Shown piece by piece: positions 1 through 9,739 of a stretch of DNA of 17,340 nucleotides (position 1 is the first letter of the stretch; each line of letters begins with the position of its first letter). The notes beneath the pieces are model-generated. The model did no database searches. It was not told the origin of the DNA and was given only the letters and a program-made list of their open reading frames with translations. The position numbers were made by a program, and so were the translations under genes. The stretch lies in assembly GCA_000697335.1 (NCBI GenBank), contig JNEM01008755.1, positions 1 to 17,340 on the forward strand, in the 5' to 3' direction. The stretch comes from Conidiobolus incongruus B7586 (Eukaryota > Entomophthoromycota > Entomophthoromycetes > Entomophthorales > Conidiobolaceae).

Positions 1-1250
1 GTTATTAATATCTAGTAGGTTTTTAATAGTTTTGTCGCTGCTACCATGTAAGTGTAGTGGTAGTTAAACTAATATAGTGCAGAGGAAGACTTAATATAAA
101 AGTAGTGTGGCGCAGAACGTGGTAATATAACGTGGCTGTAGCGTGCAAGTGTAAACAAAGTTTAATTAAGCTTCGAACTAGGATGAGTCACCGATATATT
201 AAGATTTATATTAGGTAGTGCCAATATCCTACAATATCAACAGAATATAGTCTCAATCTTAGAAATAGTGTAAAGGTAAAAATAGTAAGAATTGAGAGGA
301 AAAAAGAGGAACCTAGTTTATTAGATAATTTAATACTATTTATACAATTAATTTAACTATATAAGTATAAATTAATCATATAATTTATAGTTAATTGGAT
401 TATATAAAGTGTATATAAGAATTTAGAGAACTAGTCTCTTAACATATATAAAGGTTCTTCTATCTTTATATTTTATTAATTTATGTTAAGTTAATATTAT
501 ATTCAAGTGTTTTAAAAAATTAGTTTAATTAAACTAATTATATATATAAAATAATAAGTATCAATAATAATTTTACTATTATAATCACAATATATATAAA
601 GATATCAAATTTAATCAATAATCTTTGGTTAAGACAATTTTAATTTTGTTTTTATTATCTTTTAGACTAATAAAATTATTTTATTCAACTTTTAACAAAG
701 TTACTTAGTATAATATTTAGTATAATCATATTAGAATCTATAATTATAATGTTAGTTAGTTTATATACTATCAAGTTATCTATAGTAAGCTTAGTTATAT
801 TTGGTAATATAGTGGTGGTTATGTATAATTATATTGTTAGTATAGTTAATAAAGTTAAGAGTTAGTAGAGTAAGATACTCTTATAATTAAATAAAAAACA
901 TAACCTTAGTTAATTATATAAAGTAATAATTTAAGATCTTAAAAAACCCTTATGATTTAAACCTCTAACTATCTTACAATGTTGTAGATTTATATAGATA
1001 TAATGTATTCTAGAGAAAGATAAGACTTTAAGGTATGTTTTATAATAATATATATATGCTAGTTAAAGACAAAGGATATATATATACTATTTTAAGTATT
1101 TATCCTTAACTCTCAAGCAAGTTTAAAGGACTAGTGCTCTTAAGTTTAACCTGCTGCTTAGTATAACTACACATGTTTCTAAAAGACATAAAAAGTTCAA
1201 CCCCCTATACCTTACCTTACAGTACAATTATCATAATATATGGAAGATTT
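1..1250. other. Non-coding segment, possibly a decayed repeat
   Basis: No open frame of useful length is present on either strand. The first 330 bases have more G than the surrounding DNA, with several GTG/GTAG-rich stretches, and a purine-rich tract (GAGAGGAAAAAAGAGGAA) lies near 294-311. From about 330 to 1200 the DNA is rich in TA steps, with a few GC-richer islands such as 1120-1160 and 1198-1222. The sequence ACTAGT with a nearby CTCTTAA occurs near 431-440 and again near 1130-1142. This texture could come from an old mobile element strongly eroded by transitions, but I cannot name a family with confidence. Confidence 0.25.
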
Positions 1251-2084
1251 AGTTTTTGTAATTTTTAATTGAATTTTGAAAATAATTGAAATTGATTATT
1301 TCATCAGTTTAACTCATTTTATTTATTAAAATTAAATTATATTATTTATTATTTGACGAAGTAAAATAATTATATAATAAGGTTCTGTACTAAAATAATA
1401 TCATTTACAACTAATGATATATATTTAAATTGGATAATACTTTATTATATTTAATTTTCTATTTGTCTTACAGTTATAAAATATTCTTTTGGAATTTATT
1501 TTTACCTATTAAATATATAATTAGTGTTAAAGCTATGCTTAATGTATTCTGAATCTTATTTCTCCTCCTATCTTTTTGATGTTATATCCACAAACATATA
1601 AATAATGTCAATTTGGACTGTTTATCAATTTTTGAATTTTGAATTTTCAATAAGAGTTGAATTAATAAATTATTTGTATTTAATTTGTTAATTTAATTGG
1701 ATGAGAAAATGATAAAAATATTATTATTGAACCATAACGAAGCAGTTATAATATCTTAATAACTTGATGCGTGAAAAAAAATCATAGATGGACACAAACT
1801 TTAGACCTAAAATTAAGTATACAACCCATGAACGACAATAACGAATCCATGAATCTGATTGGATAAATTATAATTAGAAATAAGAGGTTGAAATGTGATA
1901 CAATTACTCACTAACGAATTTATTTTAAATGCGTTAATGACATACAAATTCTAAATTTAGTCCAAATTCATTTTTGCTTCCCATAACTATGAATTTAACA
2001 TTTTTGAAATTTATTAAATTTGCTGACATAGTATTATATTTATAGCTTTACATCATCTTTTAACATTCAATTTAATAACTCAAA
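1251..2084 (+). promoter_or_regulatory. AT-rich region upstream of GMPPA
   Basis: This stretch holds no gene I can see. It includes the presumed promoter and 5' leader of the GMPPA gene that starts at 2085. A TATA-like stretch (TATTATATTTATAG) lies at about 2032-2045, only 40-50 bases before the start codon. The bases before the ATG (CTCAAA) are A-rich, as is usual for fungal starts. The exact transcription start cannot be read from the sequence. Confidence 0.4.
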
Positions 2085-3563
2085 ATGACTATTACTAAAG
2101 GTGTGATCCTCGTCGGCGGCCCCAGCAGAGGTACCCGCTTCCGTCCCCTCAGCTTGGATACGCCCAAACCTCTCTTCCCCCTCGCCGGCTATCCCATCAT
2201 CTATCACCACGTCAAAGCTTTGAGTCAAGTTTCCGACCTAAAGGAGGTGTTGTTGATCGGTTTCTTCGAAGAGTCCGTTTTTCAACCATTTTTAAGTGAT
2301 GTTAAGAGAGACTTCCCTAAAATTAATGTCAGGTAAATTATTCAGTTTTATTTTTTGATGAGAATGTTTTGTGGAATTTGAAAAAAAAAAACAGAAATAT
2401 GGAAATTACAATGAGACTAATTAAAATTAACATATAAGCAATAATTCATTAATATAAAATAACTCACTGATTGTAAAAGTAGTCAATGACAGTTATTAAC
2501 CAATTGTATTCATTAGATACTTGAGAGAATATCAAGCTTTGGGTACTGCTGGAGGTCTTTATCACTTCCGTGACCAAATCACCAGCCAAAATCCTGACGG
2601 TTTCTTTGTCCTTCATGCCGATGTAATGAGCAGTTTCCCATTGGAGCAGTTGAAACAATTCCACAATTCTAAAAATAGTGTCGGTACTGTTATGGGAACT
2701 CAAGTAAGTCTGAATATCATTAATACTAAAATAACATCACTTAAATGAACTATTAGGTTGCTAAAGAATTGGCCACCAACTTTGGTTGTTTAGTTGCTGA
2801 TGAAAATACTTCTGAAGTGCTTCACTACGTCGAAAAGCCCGAATCCTTCGTCAGTAACTTAATCTCTTGTGGTATTTACTATTTTAGCTGCAGTATTTTC
2901 GATTACATTAAGAAGGCTAGAGACGGTACCTTGTCCACCCAAACCCCCGATTTGGAATATGTCATTGAAAGCCACAATGACAAGCTTCGTTTGGAACAAG
3001 ACTTATTGCAACCTATGGCTGGCTCCCAAACTATCTACGTTTTTGAAACTGCTGAACCTTGGGTTCAAATCACCACTGCTTCCACCGCCCTCCCCGCTAA
3101 CCACTTGTGCCTGAAGCAACTCGCCAAATCCAACCCCGAACTCATGGCCACCACCAAGGAAGGTGGCTACGAGGTCACTGGTGAAGTTTATGTTCACCCT
3201 ACCGCCACTATTGATCCCACCGCCAAGCTCGGACCTAACGTATTCATCGGTCCCAACGTCACCATCGGCAGGGGATCGCGTGTTCGCGACAGTTTAATCT
3301 TAGACAACACCCAAATCAAAGACAACTCCTGCATCATCCACGCCATCATTGGATGGGACGGACGTGTCGGAAACTGGTGTCGTATCGAAGGCTCCGCTCC
3401 TACCGGCTCCCACGAACTCGTCACTAAGAATGGTATCAAAATCCAATCCACTACGGTCTTAGGTAGAGATGTCAGTATCAGGGATGAAACTATTATTCGT
3501 AATTGTATGGTATTACCTCATAAGGAATTGAAGGATAATTTCCACAACGAAATTTTAATGTAA
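2085..3563 (+). CDS. GMPPA: Mannose-1-phosphate guanylyltransferase alpha-type subunit (GMPPA), three exons
   Basis: Exons are 2085-2332, 2517-2703 and 2757-3563. The introns (184 and 53 bp) both have GT...AG ends, and splicing keeps the frame (phase 2, then phase 0). The product is 413 residues, close to the roughly 420 of animal GMPPA. The nucleotidyltransferase domain begins with GGPSRGTRFRPLS at residues 11-23. The two extra residues compared with the catalytic beta subunit (GGxGTRLRPLT) are the mark of the alpha type. PKPLFPLAG (27-35), LGTAGGLYHFRDQ (91-103), the HADV motif (116-119) and CGIYYF follow. From about residue 285 come left-handed beta-helix hexapeptide repeats (VHPTATIDPTAKLGPNVFIG), and the protein ends with the family tail VLPHKEL...NEILM. 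In animals GMPPA binds the catalytic GMPPB in the cytosol and makes GDP-mannose synthesis sensitive to product. GDP-mannose feeds N- and O-mannosylation, GPI anchors and cell-wall mannan. No lesion is visible. Codons are strongly C-ending in parts of exons 1 and 3, which suggests good expression. Confidence 0.95.
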
Positions 3564-5351
3564 AATTGACTACTTATTACTAATATAAACAATACTTTAT
3601 AATAGCTCGACATTATTTAGTATATTAGCAACTTTGATAAATTTTAATATCAGCTAATTCCTAACAATAGGAAAAATTCAAAAGGGATTAAATTAAAAAA
3701 TTTAATTTTAACATAAAAAAATTAATTAATACTTTAAACCAGTTTATAGCCTAAATAAGAATAGATTCAAACATTTAATACTTTGTTTGATACATTATAG
3801 TTGTGAAAGTGAATTGAGAAGAATTTTATAATATTTAGGATATATTACAAAATCAAGGAATTTTGTTCTATTCTTTATTTAGATTGAAATTTAAAAAAGA
3901 ATTGAATGAAAATCAATCTTGGTGAAGTGATAATTGAAATAGAATATAATTACATGTAAAAATATTTTTAAATGAATTTAATAGATGTAGATAGTTTGAT
4001 ATTGAAAATTGTAATTAATTGAGTTGTAATAATTAAGTAATTTAATAAAACTTAATTTGTGGATATTAAATAAAACATTAGTGAAATAGTAATAACAGTT
4101 TTATTAATTTAATATAAATATATATTTTCTAATAAAATAATGTTTTAATTTAAATTTTAATTAAAATAAATAATATTAATGTAGAAATTAAGTAATAACA
4201 TAATTTTAAAATTAAAATTAAACAAATAAATTAATAAATAATATATAAAATTTAATAAATAATATAAAATTAATAGCTTTTTTTATTATTAATAACTTTT
4301 TTCTATACCTTTAGTAAAGTTTTAATATTTAAAAAATAATTCTTTTTATTAAAAACTAAAATTTAATATTTTACAAACTAATTTAATTTGTTTACAAGAA
4401 TTTTTTTTCTTGTAAGTTGTTTTTTTAATTGTTTAAAATAATTATAATCATATAAGTTATAATCAAATAAATATATTAGATGTAGTAACTCTATTTATTT
4501 TTTATATAAAAAATCTTTTATTACTTTAACTTTATACATTTTATAATTATAATGTAAAATAATAAATATCTTTAATTTATATTAAAAACACCATTTAAAA
4601 ATTATTTTATTTAAAAAAATAATACATAATTTATTATTATTTAATTTTCTTTAAGATATTAAATAAAAAACTATATATTATTATAATTTATTATATTAAT
4701 TAATATTTACTTATATTTAAAATGTTTATTTATTAAAATTTATAAAAAAAATTAATTTAACTTAATTTAACATTTTGTTTTATTTTTAAGTAAAAGATTA
4801 TATAAAAAATTTAAAATTTATTAATTATAAGTATTTATTGTAAAAACTTTTGTTTTTAGTTATATTTTAATAAATTTAATTTAACTATAGTTATTTAATT
4901 TTCTTTTCAGTTTCTATTAAATTATAAGATATCTACTTTATATTTTTATTAATTAATTTAAGTTTAAACTTAAGTAAATATAATATACTTATATAGTTAA
5001 TATTAAATTACTTTAATAATTCTTTAATAAAAATAAAAAGGTATTTCTTAATATATTTTTTTATTTTATTAATGTAAAAAAATAATAGTAAAAATTAATC
5101 TTTTAGATTTTAGTAAATTTTAATTAATATCCTTTTTAGCTTTAAAATTATAAATTTAACAATATATGATAATTTTAAATAAAGCACCATTTTTATAAAT
5201 TATTTATAAGTTTTAAATGATTTTAAAGGGTTTATAATTAAGTTTTAAAGATACAAAAATAAAAGCTTTTTGATAATCACAATCTAATTTAAACATAATT
5301 AAATTTTAGTATTAATTTTAAAATCAAAATATTTTAATAAAAAAATAATTA

Positions 5352-5358
<7 letters not shown>
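3564..5358. other. Very AT-rich intergenic region
   Basis: About 1.8 kb lies between the 3' end of GMPPA and the converging phosphatase pseudogene. It is almost entirely A and T, with long A and T runs and stops in all frames. No open frame, RNA gene or long repeat is visible. Polyadenylation signals for both flanking genes must lie near its ends, for example AATATAAA-like strings just after 3563, but the composition makes single calls meaningless. Confidence 0.6.

Positions 5359-5383
<25 letters not shown>
5359..5383. repeat. (AT)n microsatellite
   Basis: An uninterrupted run of alternating A and T gives about twelve and a half dinucleotide units. It lies about 150 bases beyond the 3' end of the phosphatase pseudogene. 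The run is self-complementary and can form a cruciform or hairpin; it is likely length-variable between strains. Confidence 0.95.
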
Positions 5384-5529
5384 GGTTGAAAATATTTATT
5401 TTCCTATATATTTTATATATAAAAATTCTTTCAAAATGTATAATATGTTTGAAAGATCAGAAATTAAAAAATTTACCATTTCTTAATTTCCATACTAATA
5501 AGGTATTCCCTCCATTGAATAGGTTGTGA

Positions 5530-7049
5530 CTAGCACAAGCTTTCAAAATTAATAATTTTCAAGTGTTTCAAATTCATCAAATACTTTCCCCACTCTAATA
5601 CCAATTTCATATTATTGTCTAAATAATTTAAGAATTTTTTGAGGTTGCAATGGCCTGAAGGACACCATTTCATTTTGAGGGGTGAACCATTATAAAGGAA
5701 TTGAAGTTGGAAACTGCTGAGATCTTTGGTATCTTTCCGCTTCCAAAGTTCAACGATAATGCTGGAGCGGTATGGTAGCCCTCTTATGTCAATGGCGTTG
5801 AGTGCTCCTAATACTGGACTGATGGAGGTGTCGTGAGCGGAGTAGTAAAACTATTTGATTTTGGTTAGAGACGTTTCCATATATTTGAAATATTCGTGGA
5901 TTGGGTCAATAATGTCGCGATTGTCAAGAATGTGAGCGACTTGTAATAAGATATTGCGTTTGATCTCGGTTAGGAACCCCCTGCCTTGACAATTGTCAAG
6001 TTGGGATACTTCGGATTCAAGTCATGGAATAAGATACGAAGTTCAGAGTCGGCGTAAGCCATGGATAAATTGATCCAGTCTGGTTTGATGCAATTGTCTT
6101 TAGACAAACATATTGGGAATTTGCTATGACATTGTCTGGATTGGAAGATGTCGACTAATTTTTCTAGGAATAGAGGATTGTCTCTTAGGAATGCAGTGTC
6201 TAATACATTACTAAAAGTTTCTTCAATGAGGACAATATCATTTAGTAAGCGTTGGTATTCTTCGGTTTGGAATTGGTCTTTGTCACCAGATTTAATGTTG
6301 GGACAACTCGATTCATTAATCAACAAAGTTTCCAACTGTCTTGTAACCGAATGAATTTTGATGAGGATAATGTATTAGTAAACAATTGGTTAAAACACCC
6401 AATAATTAAACTTTGAGCACTTTGGAAAGTACATCAATAGTCAGTACTACACACTTGTATTATTTTTCTAGCTTCTTCCCAATTCTTGGGAATGAAATTA
6501 AGCATCTCAGAATAGATTCTATACATATAATGACCTAGATCGAACAGTTGTCGCATTCCCTTCTCAGTCAATTGTCCCGTGGTACAGCTACCACTCCATC
6601 CCAATGATCTTAAGGGATGGGCGTAACAAGGTTCATCTTCAGGCTTATAATCCAATTCGTACTCTTTAACCGAATCAACTTTACCAAATCCATTCAGAGT
6701 GATAATATTCAAATCTTTGGGGCACTGCCAACTCTCCCTCTCATAACCTGGAGGTAAAAAAAATCTCGGGAGTCCTAGCACCATGTTGTATCATTAGATA
6801 AATTGTCACCAAATTGTAATCTTTATCGTTCAAAAGTTGGTAAGTATCCTTTAAAGGTGCGCCGGCTTTGGAATATGTGTAGTTTTCTAGATTGTCTTCC
6901 TTTGGTAAGCTATCCCAAGCTTGCTTCAAACGAATATCTAAAGGTTGATTTCGATTAGATTTGGATACGGTTGGAGTTGACGTAGCTCTTCAAATTGAGA
7001 TAAAATTATCATGAGAGTTAAAAATATTATCCATAATATAATTTTTCAT
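5530..7049 (-). pseudogene. Histidine acid phosphatase, broken copy
   Basis: Read on the minus strand, three frames together carry the landmarks of a histidine-phosphatase-superfamily acid phosphatase (branch 2, resembling the PXYLP1 type). In order: YNLVTIYLM before the active-site motif; QHGARTP at 6788-6768; PPGYERESWQCP; LGWSGSCTTGQLTEKG then DLGHYMYRIY; STDY...TFQSAQSL near 6445-6404; an ESSCPN site; and the proton-donor motif YSAHDTSISPVLG near 5844-5806. After these come WCPSGHC and a final stop at 5532-5530. The length, about 500 codons, fits the family. Lesions: the catalytic Arg of RHGxRTP is CAA (Gln); a frame change at the T8 run (plus strand 6756-6763); TGA at 6436-6434, with the conserved Arg that follows turned to Cys; a frame change between about 6400 and 6340, unless a 60-bp intron with a TACTAAT branch site lies there; a frame change at the G5 run (5981-5977); TAG at 5853-5851; and TGA at 6992-6990 if the start is 7049. 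The 5' end is uncertain, and no signal peptide is visible. This is a gene beyond function. Confidence 0.88.
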
Positions 7050-7661
7050 TTTATATTTAATTTTATCATTATATTATTATTGTAGTTGTATTTCAAAATT
7101 ACTCGCTGATCTTAATTTGATAGTTAAACCAATATTATTTCTAATTTAATCTGGCTTTGTCAGTCCATAATTAAAGGATACTCTTTATTCTCTTTGTTAG
7201 ATCTTAACCAAATGCTATATTATTCATTGAATCAACTATTTAAACCCAGAAGTGACAAGGATAGAAAAATTTTTTTCTGGATATTCTACTACAATGTCTC
7301 AACAGTAAGTTTTAAGACATACAGGGTTAATAATTTACTAAATTGTATTTCAAGTACTTATCTAACAATGATCTTTATTTACTAAACTTATTATAAAACA
7401 CAACATTATTATCATTATTAAATTTATTTAAGTTGAATTGAATTTGAGAGTTGGATGTAATAAATTTGAAATTTTTAAATTGTGAAGGTTATACTAAATT
7501 AAGATGGGGTTAAATTGATAATGATGCAATTGGTAAGATATCAATATTATATATTAATCCCATAATTATTAGGTAATAATTAATCAACATTTATTTTATG
7601 TATTTTGGACAGTTAATTTTTTAAAATTTACATTATATAGATAAAATTAATAAATTTAACT
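7050..7661. promoter_or_regulatory. Divergent intergenic region with one intron-like signal
   Basis: This gap separates the minus-strand phosphatase pseudogene from the plus-strand five-exon gene, so it would hold both promoters. A textbook short intron signal lies at 7305-7354 (+): donor GTAAGT, branch-like TTTACTAAAT, acceptor TTTCAAG, 50 bp long. Removing it joins an ATG at 7212 to a stop at 7394-7396, giving a 44-residue frame with no family resemblance. It could instead be an intron in the 5' leader of the downstream gene, or part of a decayed gene. I do not call a gene here. Confidence 0.4.
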
Positions 7662-8612
7662 ATGAAAGAATTATCATCCATAACAATAGATCAATTCAAA
7701 TTTAAAATTATTAGACTTTGTGAACTTAGGTCAATATTATTAAATCATACCAATGACTCTAATCATATTAATAAACAATTGAAAGTAATCAATATTAATT
7801 CACAATTATTCAATATATTTAACTTGAATTTAGAAAGAATTCTACATATTATCCCAAGAATTAAGTCTAATAAATTACCTAAAATTATTTAGAAAGTGGG
7901 GCAGAAGAATTCGAAAGAGAGTAATAAATACATATAACATCTAATACCATATTAATAATCATAATTATTTTAGAGGTACAAATTAAAAAGATCCAATAAT
8001 AATCAAACTGAGAAAGTTCAAATTGAAGAAATGGGATGTAAAAAAATCATCAATCTATTACCAATTATTAGACAGAATCAAAAAATATCTAAAGTAATCA
8101 ATCCAATCAATTTCTATTCTAACTTTATATTAATTATATTTAGAAACGATACAAACCTTATCAAATCAATAACAATGATAATGATAAATTAGAATTAATT
8201 AAAAAATTGAAAGAATTGCTTGAATTAAGGAAATCTAAATTGAATCAACCTTCCACTTCGAAATCGGATGACGGTAACGAATTCTTCAATATGATCAAGT
8301 TACAAAATACCATATTTGATTCAATTGACACGAGTGATACTGTTAATAATGAATCTAATCATAATGATAATAATGACGGAAAAGATAATTATTTGGAGTT
8401 TTATAACCAATCTGACTCAAGCATTCATAATTTAGTTCAAATTAGGTAAAACTTTTATAATTTGTCCTATTGCATTTTGTATATTCATTGTAATATTTAG
8501 GAAGCAATGGGATCAATACTTGGTCAAAAGTAGCGAAGGTACTAAGATTCCTACAAGTTGGGTCAATCCTCCGTATCCTTCAAGTAGAGAATGGTCTAAG
8601 TATTTAATTTGA
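7662..8612 (+). CDS. Unrecognised basic protein, five exons, C-terminal WV.PP.PSS motif
   Basis: Exons are 7662-7784, 7834-7920, 7974-8093, 8144-8445 and 8501-8612. The four introns are 49, 53, 50 and 55 bp, start with GTAATC, GTAATA, GTAATC and GTAAAA, and end in TTTAG or TTTTAG. Removing them gives one unbroken frame of 247 residues ending in TGA, and this regularity is the main support for the gene. The protein is lysine/arginine-rich in its first half. A likely helix (SLINYLKLFRKWGRRIRKR) spans the exon 2 end, followed by RYKLKRS and later KRYKP and a Leu/Lys-rich helix (LELIKKLKELLELRKSKL). An acidic Asn/Asp/Ser-rich stretch (about residues 150-205) follows. The last 36 residues carry KQWDQYLV, then GTKIPTSWVNPPYPSSREW, then SKYL, and look like a compact conserved domain. 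The basic segments suggest a nuclear protein that binds DNA or RNA. I do not recognise the family. The first exon could extend further upstream. Confidence 0.72.
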
Positions 8613-8646
8613 AATTCTTAGTAATTTTCATATTCTATGGAAATTT

Positions 8647-8670
8647 GTGAATTTTAATGAATAAATTCAC
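8647..8670. other. Hairpin followed by T8, downstream of the five-exon gene
   Basis: GTGAATTT (8647-8654) and AAATTCAC (8663-8670) pair perfectly over 8 bp around an 8-base loop, starting 34 bases after the stop codon at 8610-8612. A run of eight T follows at 8676-8683. In bacteria this would be read as a terminator. In a fungus it may be a 3' UTR hairpin near the polyadenylation site, or chance in AT-rich DNA. Confidence 0.4.
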
Positions 8671-9646
8671 AGTTATTTTTTTTAATTTTATTAAAAACTT
8701 ACTCATTTTAAATATTAATTAGTAATGTTTTTGTTAGAGAATGATTAATCACTCTTTGGAAGCGCTATTATGGATATTTGGCAAAATTTCCAAAAATACC
8801 TTGAATGTTTTTATTGATGGATAATCCATCTTTAATATTTTTTATTCATTTTATTTCATTGAATATTTCTCTAATTATTTGTGTATTTAATCATTCATTC
8901 TTAATTTGAATTATTTAAAATTACAAATATATTAAATTATATCTCAAATTTCATTGGATCTAAAATTGGAATTTAGTTATATTTTTAATAGTATTATTTT
9001 GAAAATCTTACTATTATTTAAAAATCAAATTGTGAATTTTTGGGAAAATTTTTATTTTAAAGTATATTTGATGATTGGATGTTATAATAATTTTTGGAAT
9101 GGTGTAGATTGTTATTTCGATTATTTTAGATTTTAATATATTTTTTTTGTTCGATAAATTTTTGATTATTAAAAATTTAAATAAGGCTTGAAGTATCAAT
9201 ATAATGATTTTTAGATATATGTATTCCTCTACTGATATTTCTTATTTAACATAAGTGTAAAATAAATTATTTATTATGTTGAACTGATCAGAACAATGAT
9301 GACTATCAGCTTAATTTTCTCAACTCAAATAATATTGGATAATTGGAATTCATTGAAGAGCTAGTATTGACTTGAAATTAATTGGTCAATTCTTAAATTA
9401 GGAGGAGACTGCTTAATAAATAGGAATCTTCAGAATTTTTCTTGAGTAGTACTAGGAGTCTTGGAAAAACAAATCTCATTTTTACAATATAAAAAAATAA
9501 TGAAAGTTTACCTCATTGAGCGAATTTGAATAGTTTATAGGCATTTTAAAAAATGGAACATTTTTTTACATTGAATTTATTAGCTTCCTTTGATAAATAA
9601 CGAACACTAGAAATAATATTGTTGATATTGGCATTTATACATGGAA

Positions 9647-9660
9647 GAGTATATATACTT
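9647..9660 (+). promoter_or_regulatory. TATA-box candidate of the tyrosinase pseudogene
   Basis: The sequence AGTATATATACT is a perfect 12-bp palindrome at 9648-9659, 81 bases before the tyrosinase start codon. Its spacing fits a TATA box with transcription starting some 30 bases downstream. The palindrome may be incidental to the alternating TA core. Confidence 0.5.
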
Positions 9661-9739
9661 GTATTATTGTAAAGATTGTGATTAGAATTCAATCTCACTC
9701 TAATTTATTCATTAAATATTAAATTCAGTACCTATCGTT

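Larger units (their letters stand above)
8613..9739. other. AT-rich intergenic region before the tyrosinase
   Basis: The region is rich in A and T, with T in excess of A around 8630-9180. A 60-residue frame at 8954-9136 is hydrophobic and built from AT-rich codons, and I regard it as chance. A hairpin lies near the left end and a TATA-like palindrome near the right end; both are listed separately. I see no RNA gene or repeat family. Confidence 0.5.

Noticed and set aside
160-200. TTCGAAC string resembling a tRNA T-loop
   Set aside because: No T-stem pairing, acceptor stem or anticodon arm can be drawn around it on either strand.
780-1010. Faint resemblance to the RNase H end of a Ty1/Copia-type retroelement
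   Set aside because: The similarity is a few scattered residues in a TA-rich stretch, with spacing that does not match the family well. I would not name the family without a search.
2464-2703. Open frame on the minus strand across GMPPA exon 2
   Set aside because: It is the antisense shadow of the exon; the plus-strand frame has clear GMPPA motifs and splice sites.
6148-6354. Plus-strand open frame within the phosphatase region
   Set aside because: It is an antisense shadow of the minus-strand phosphatase sequence, which carries recognisable family motifs.
8954-9136. 60-residue hydrophobic open frame on the plus strand
   Set aside because: It consists of Phe, Ile, Leu, Tyr and Asn codons expected from T-rich DNA, with no motif, and an overlapping open frame on the other strand of similar length.
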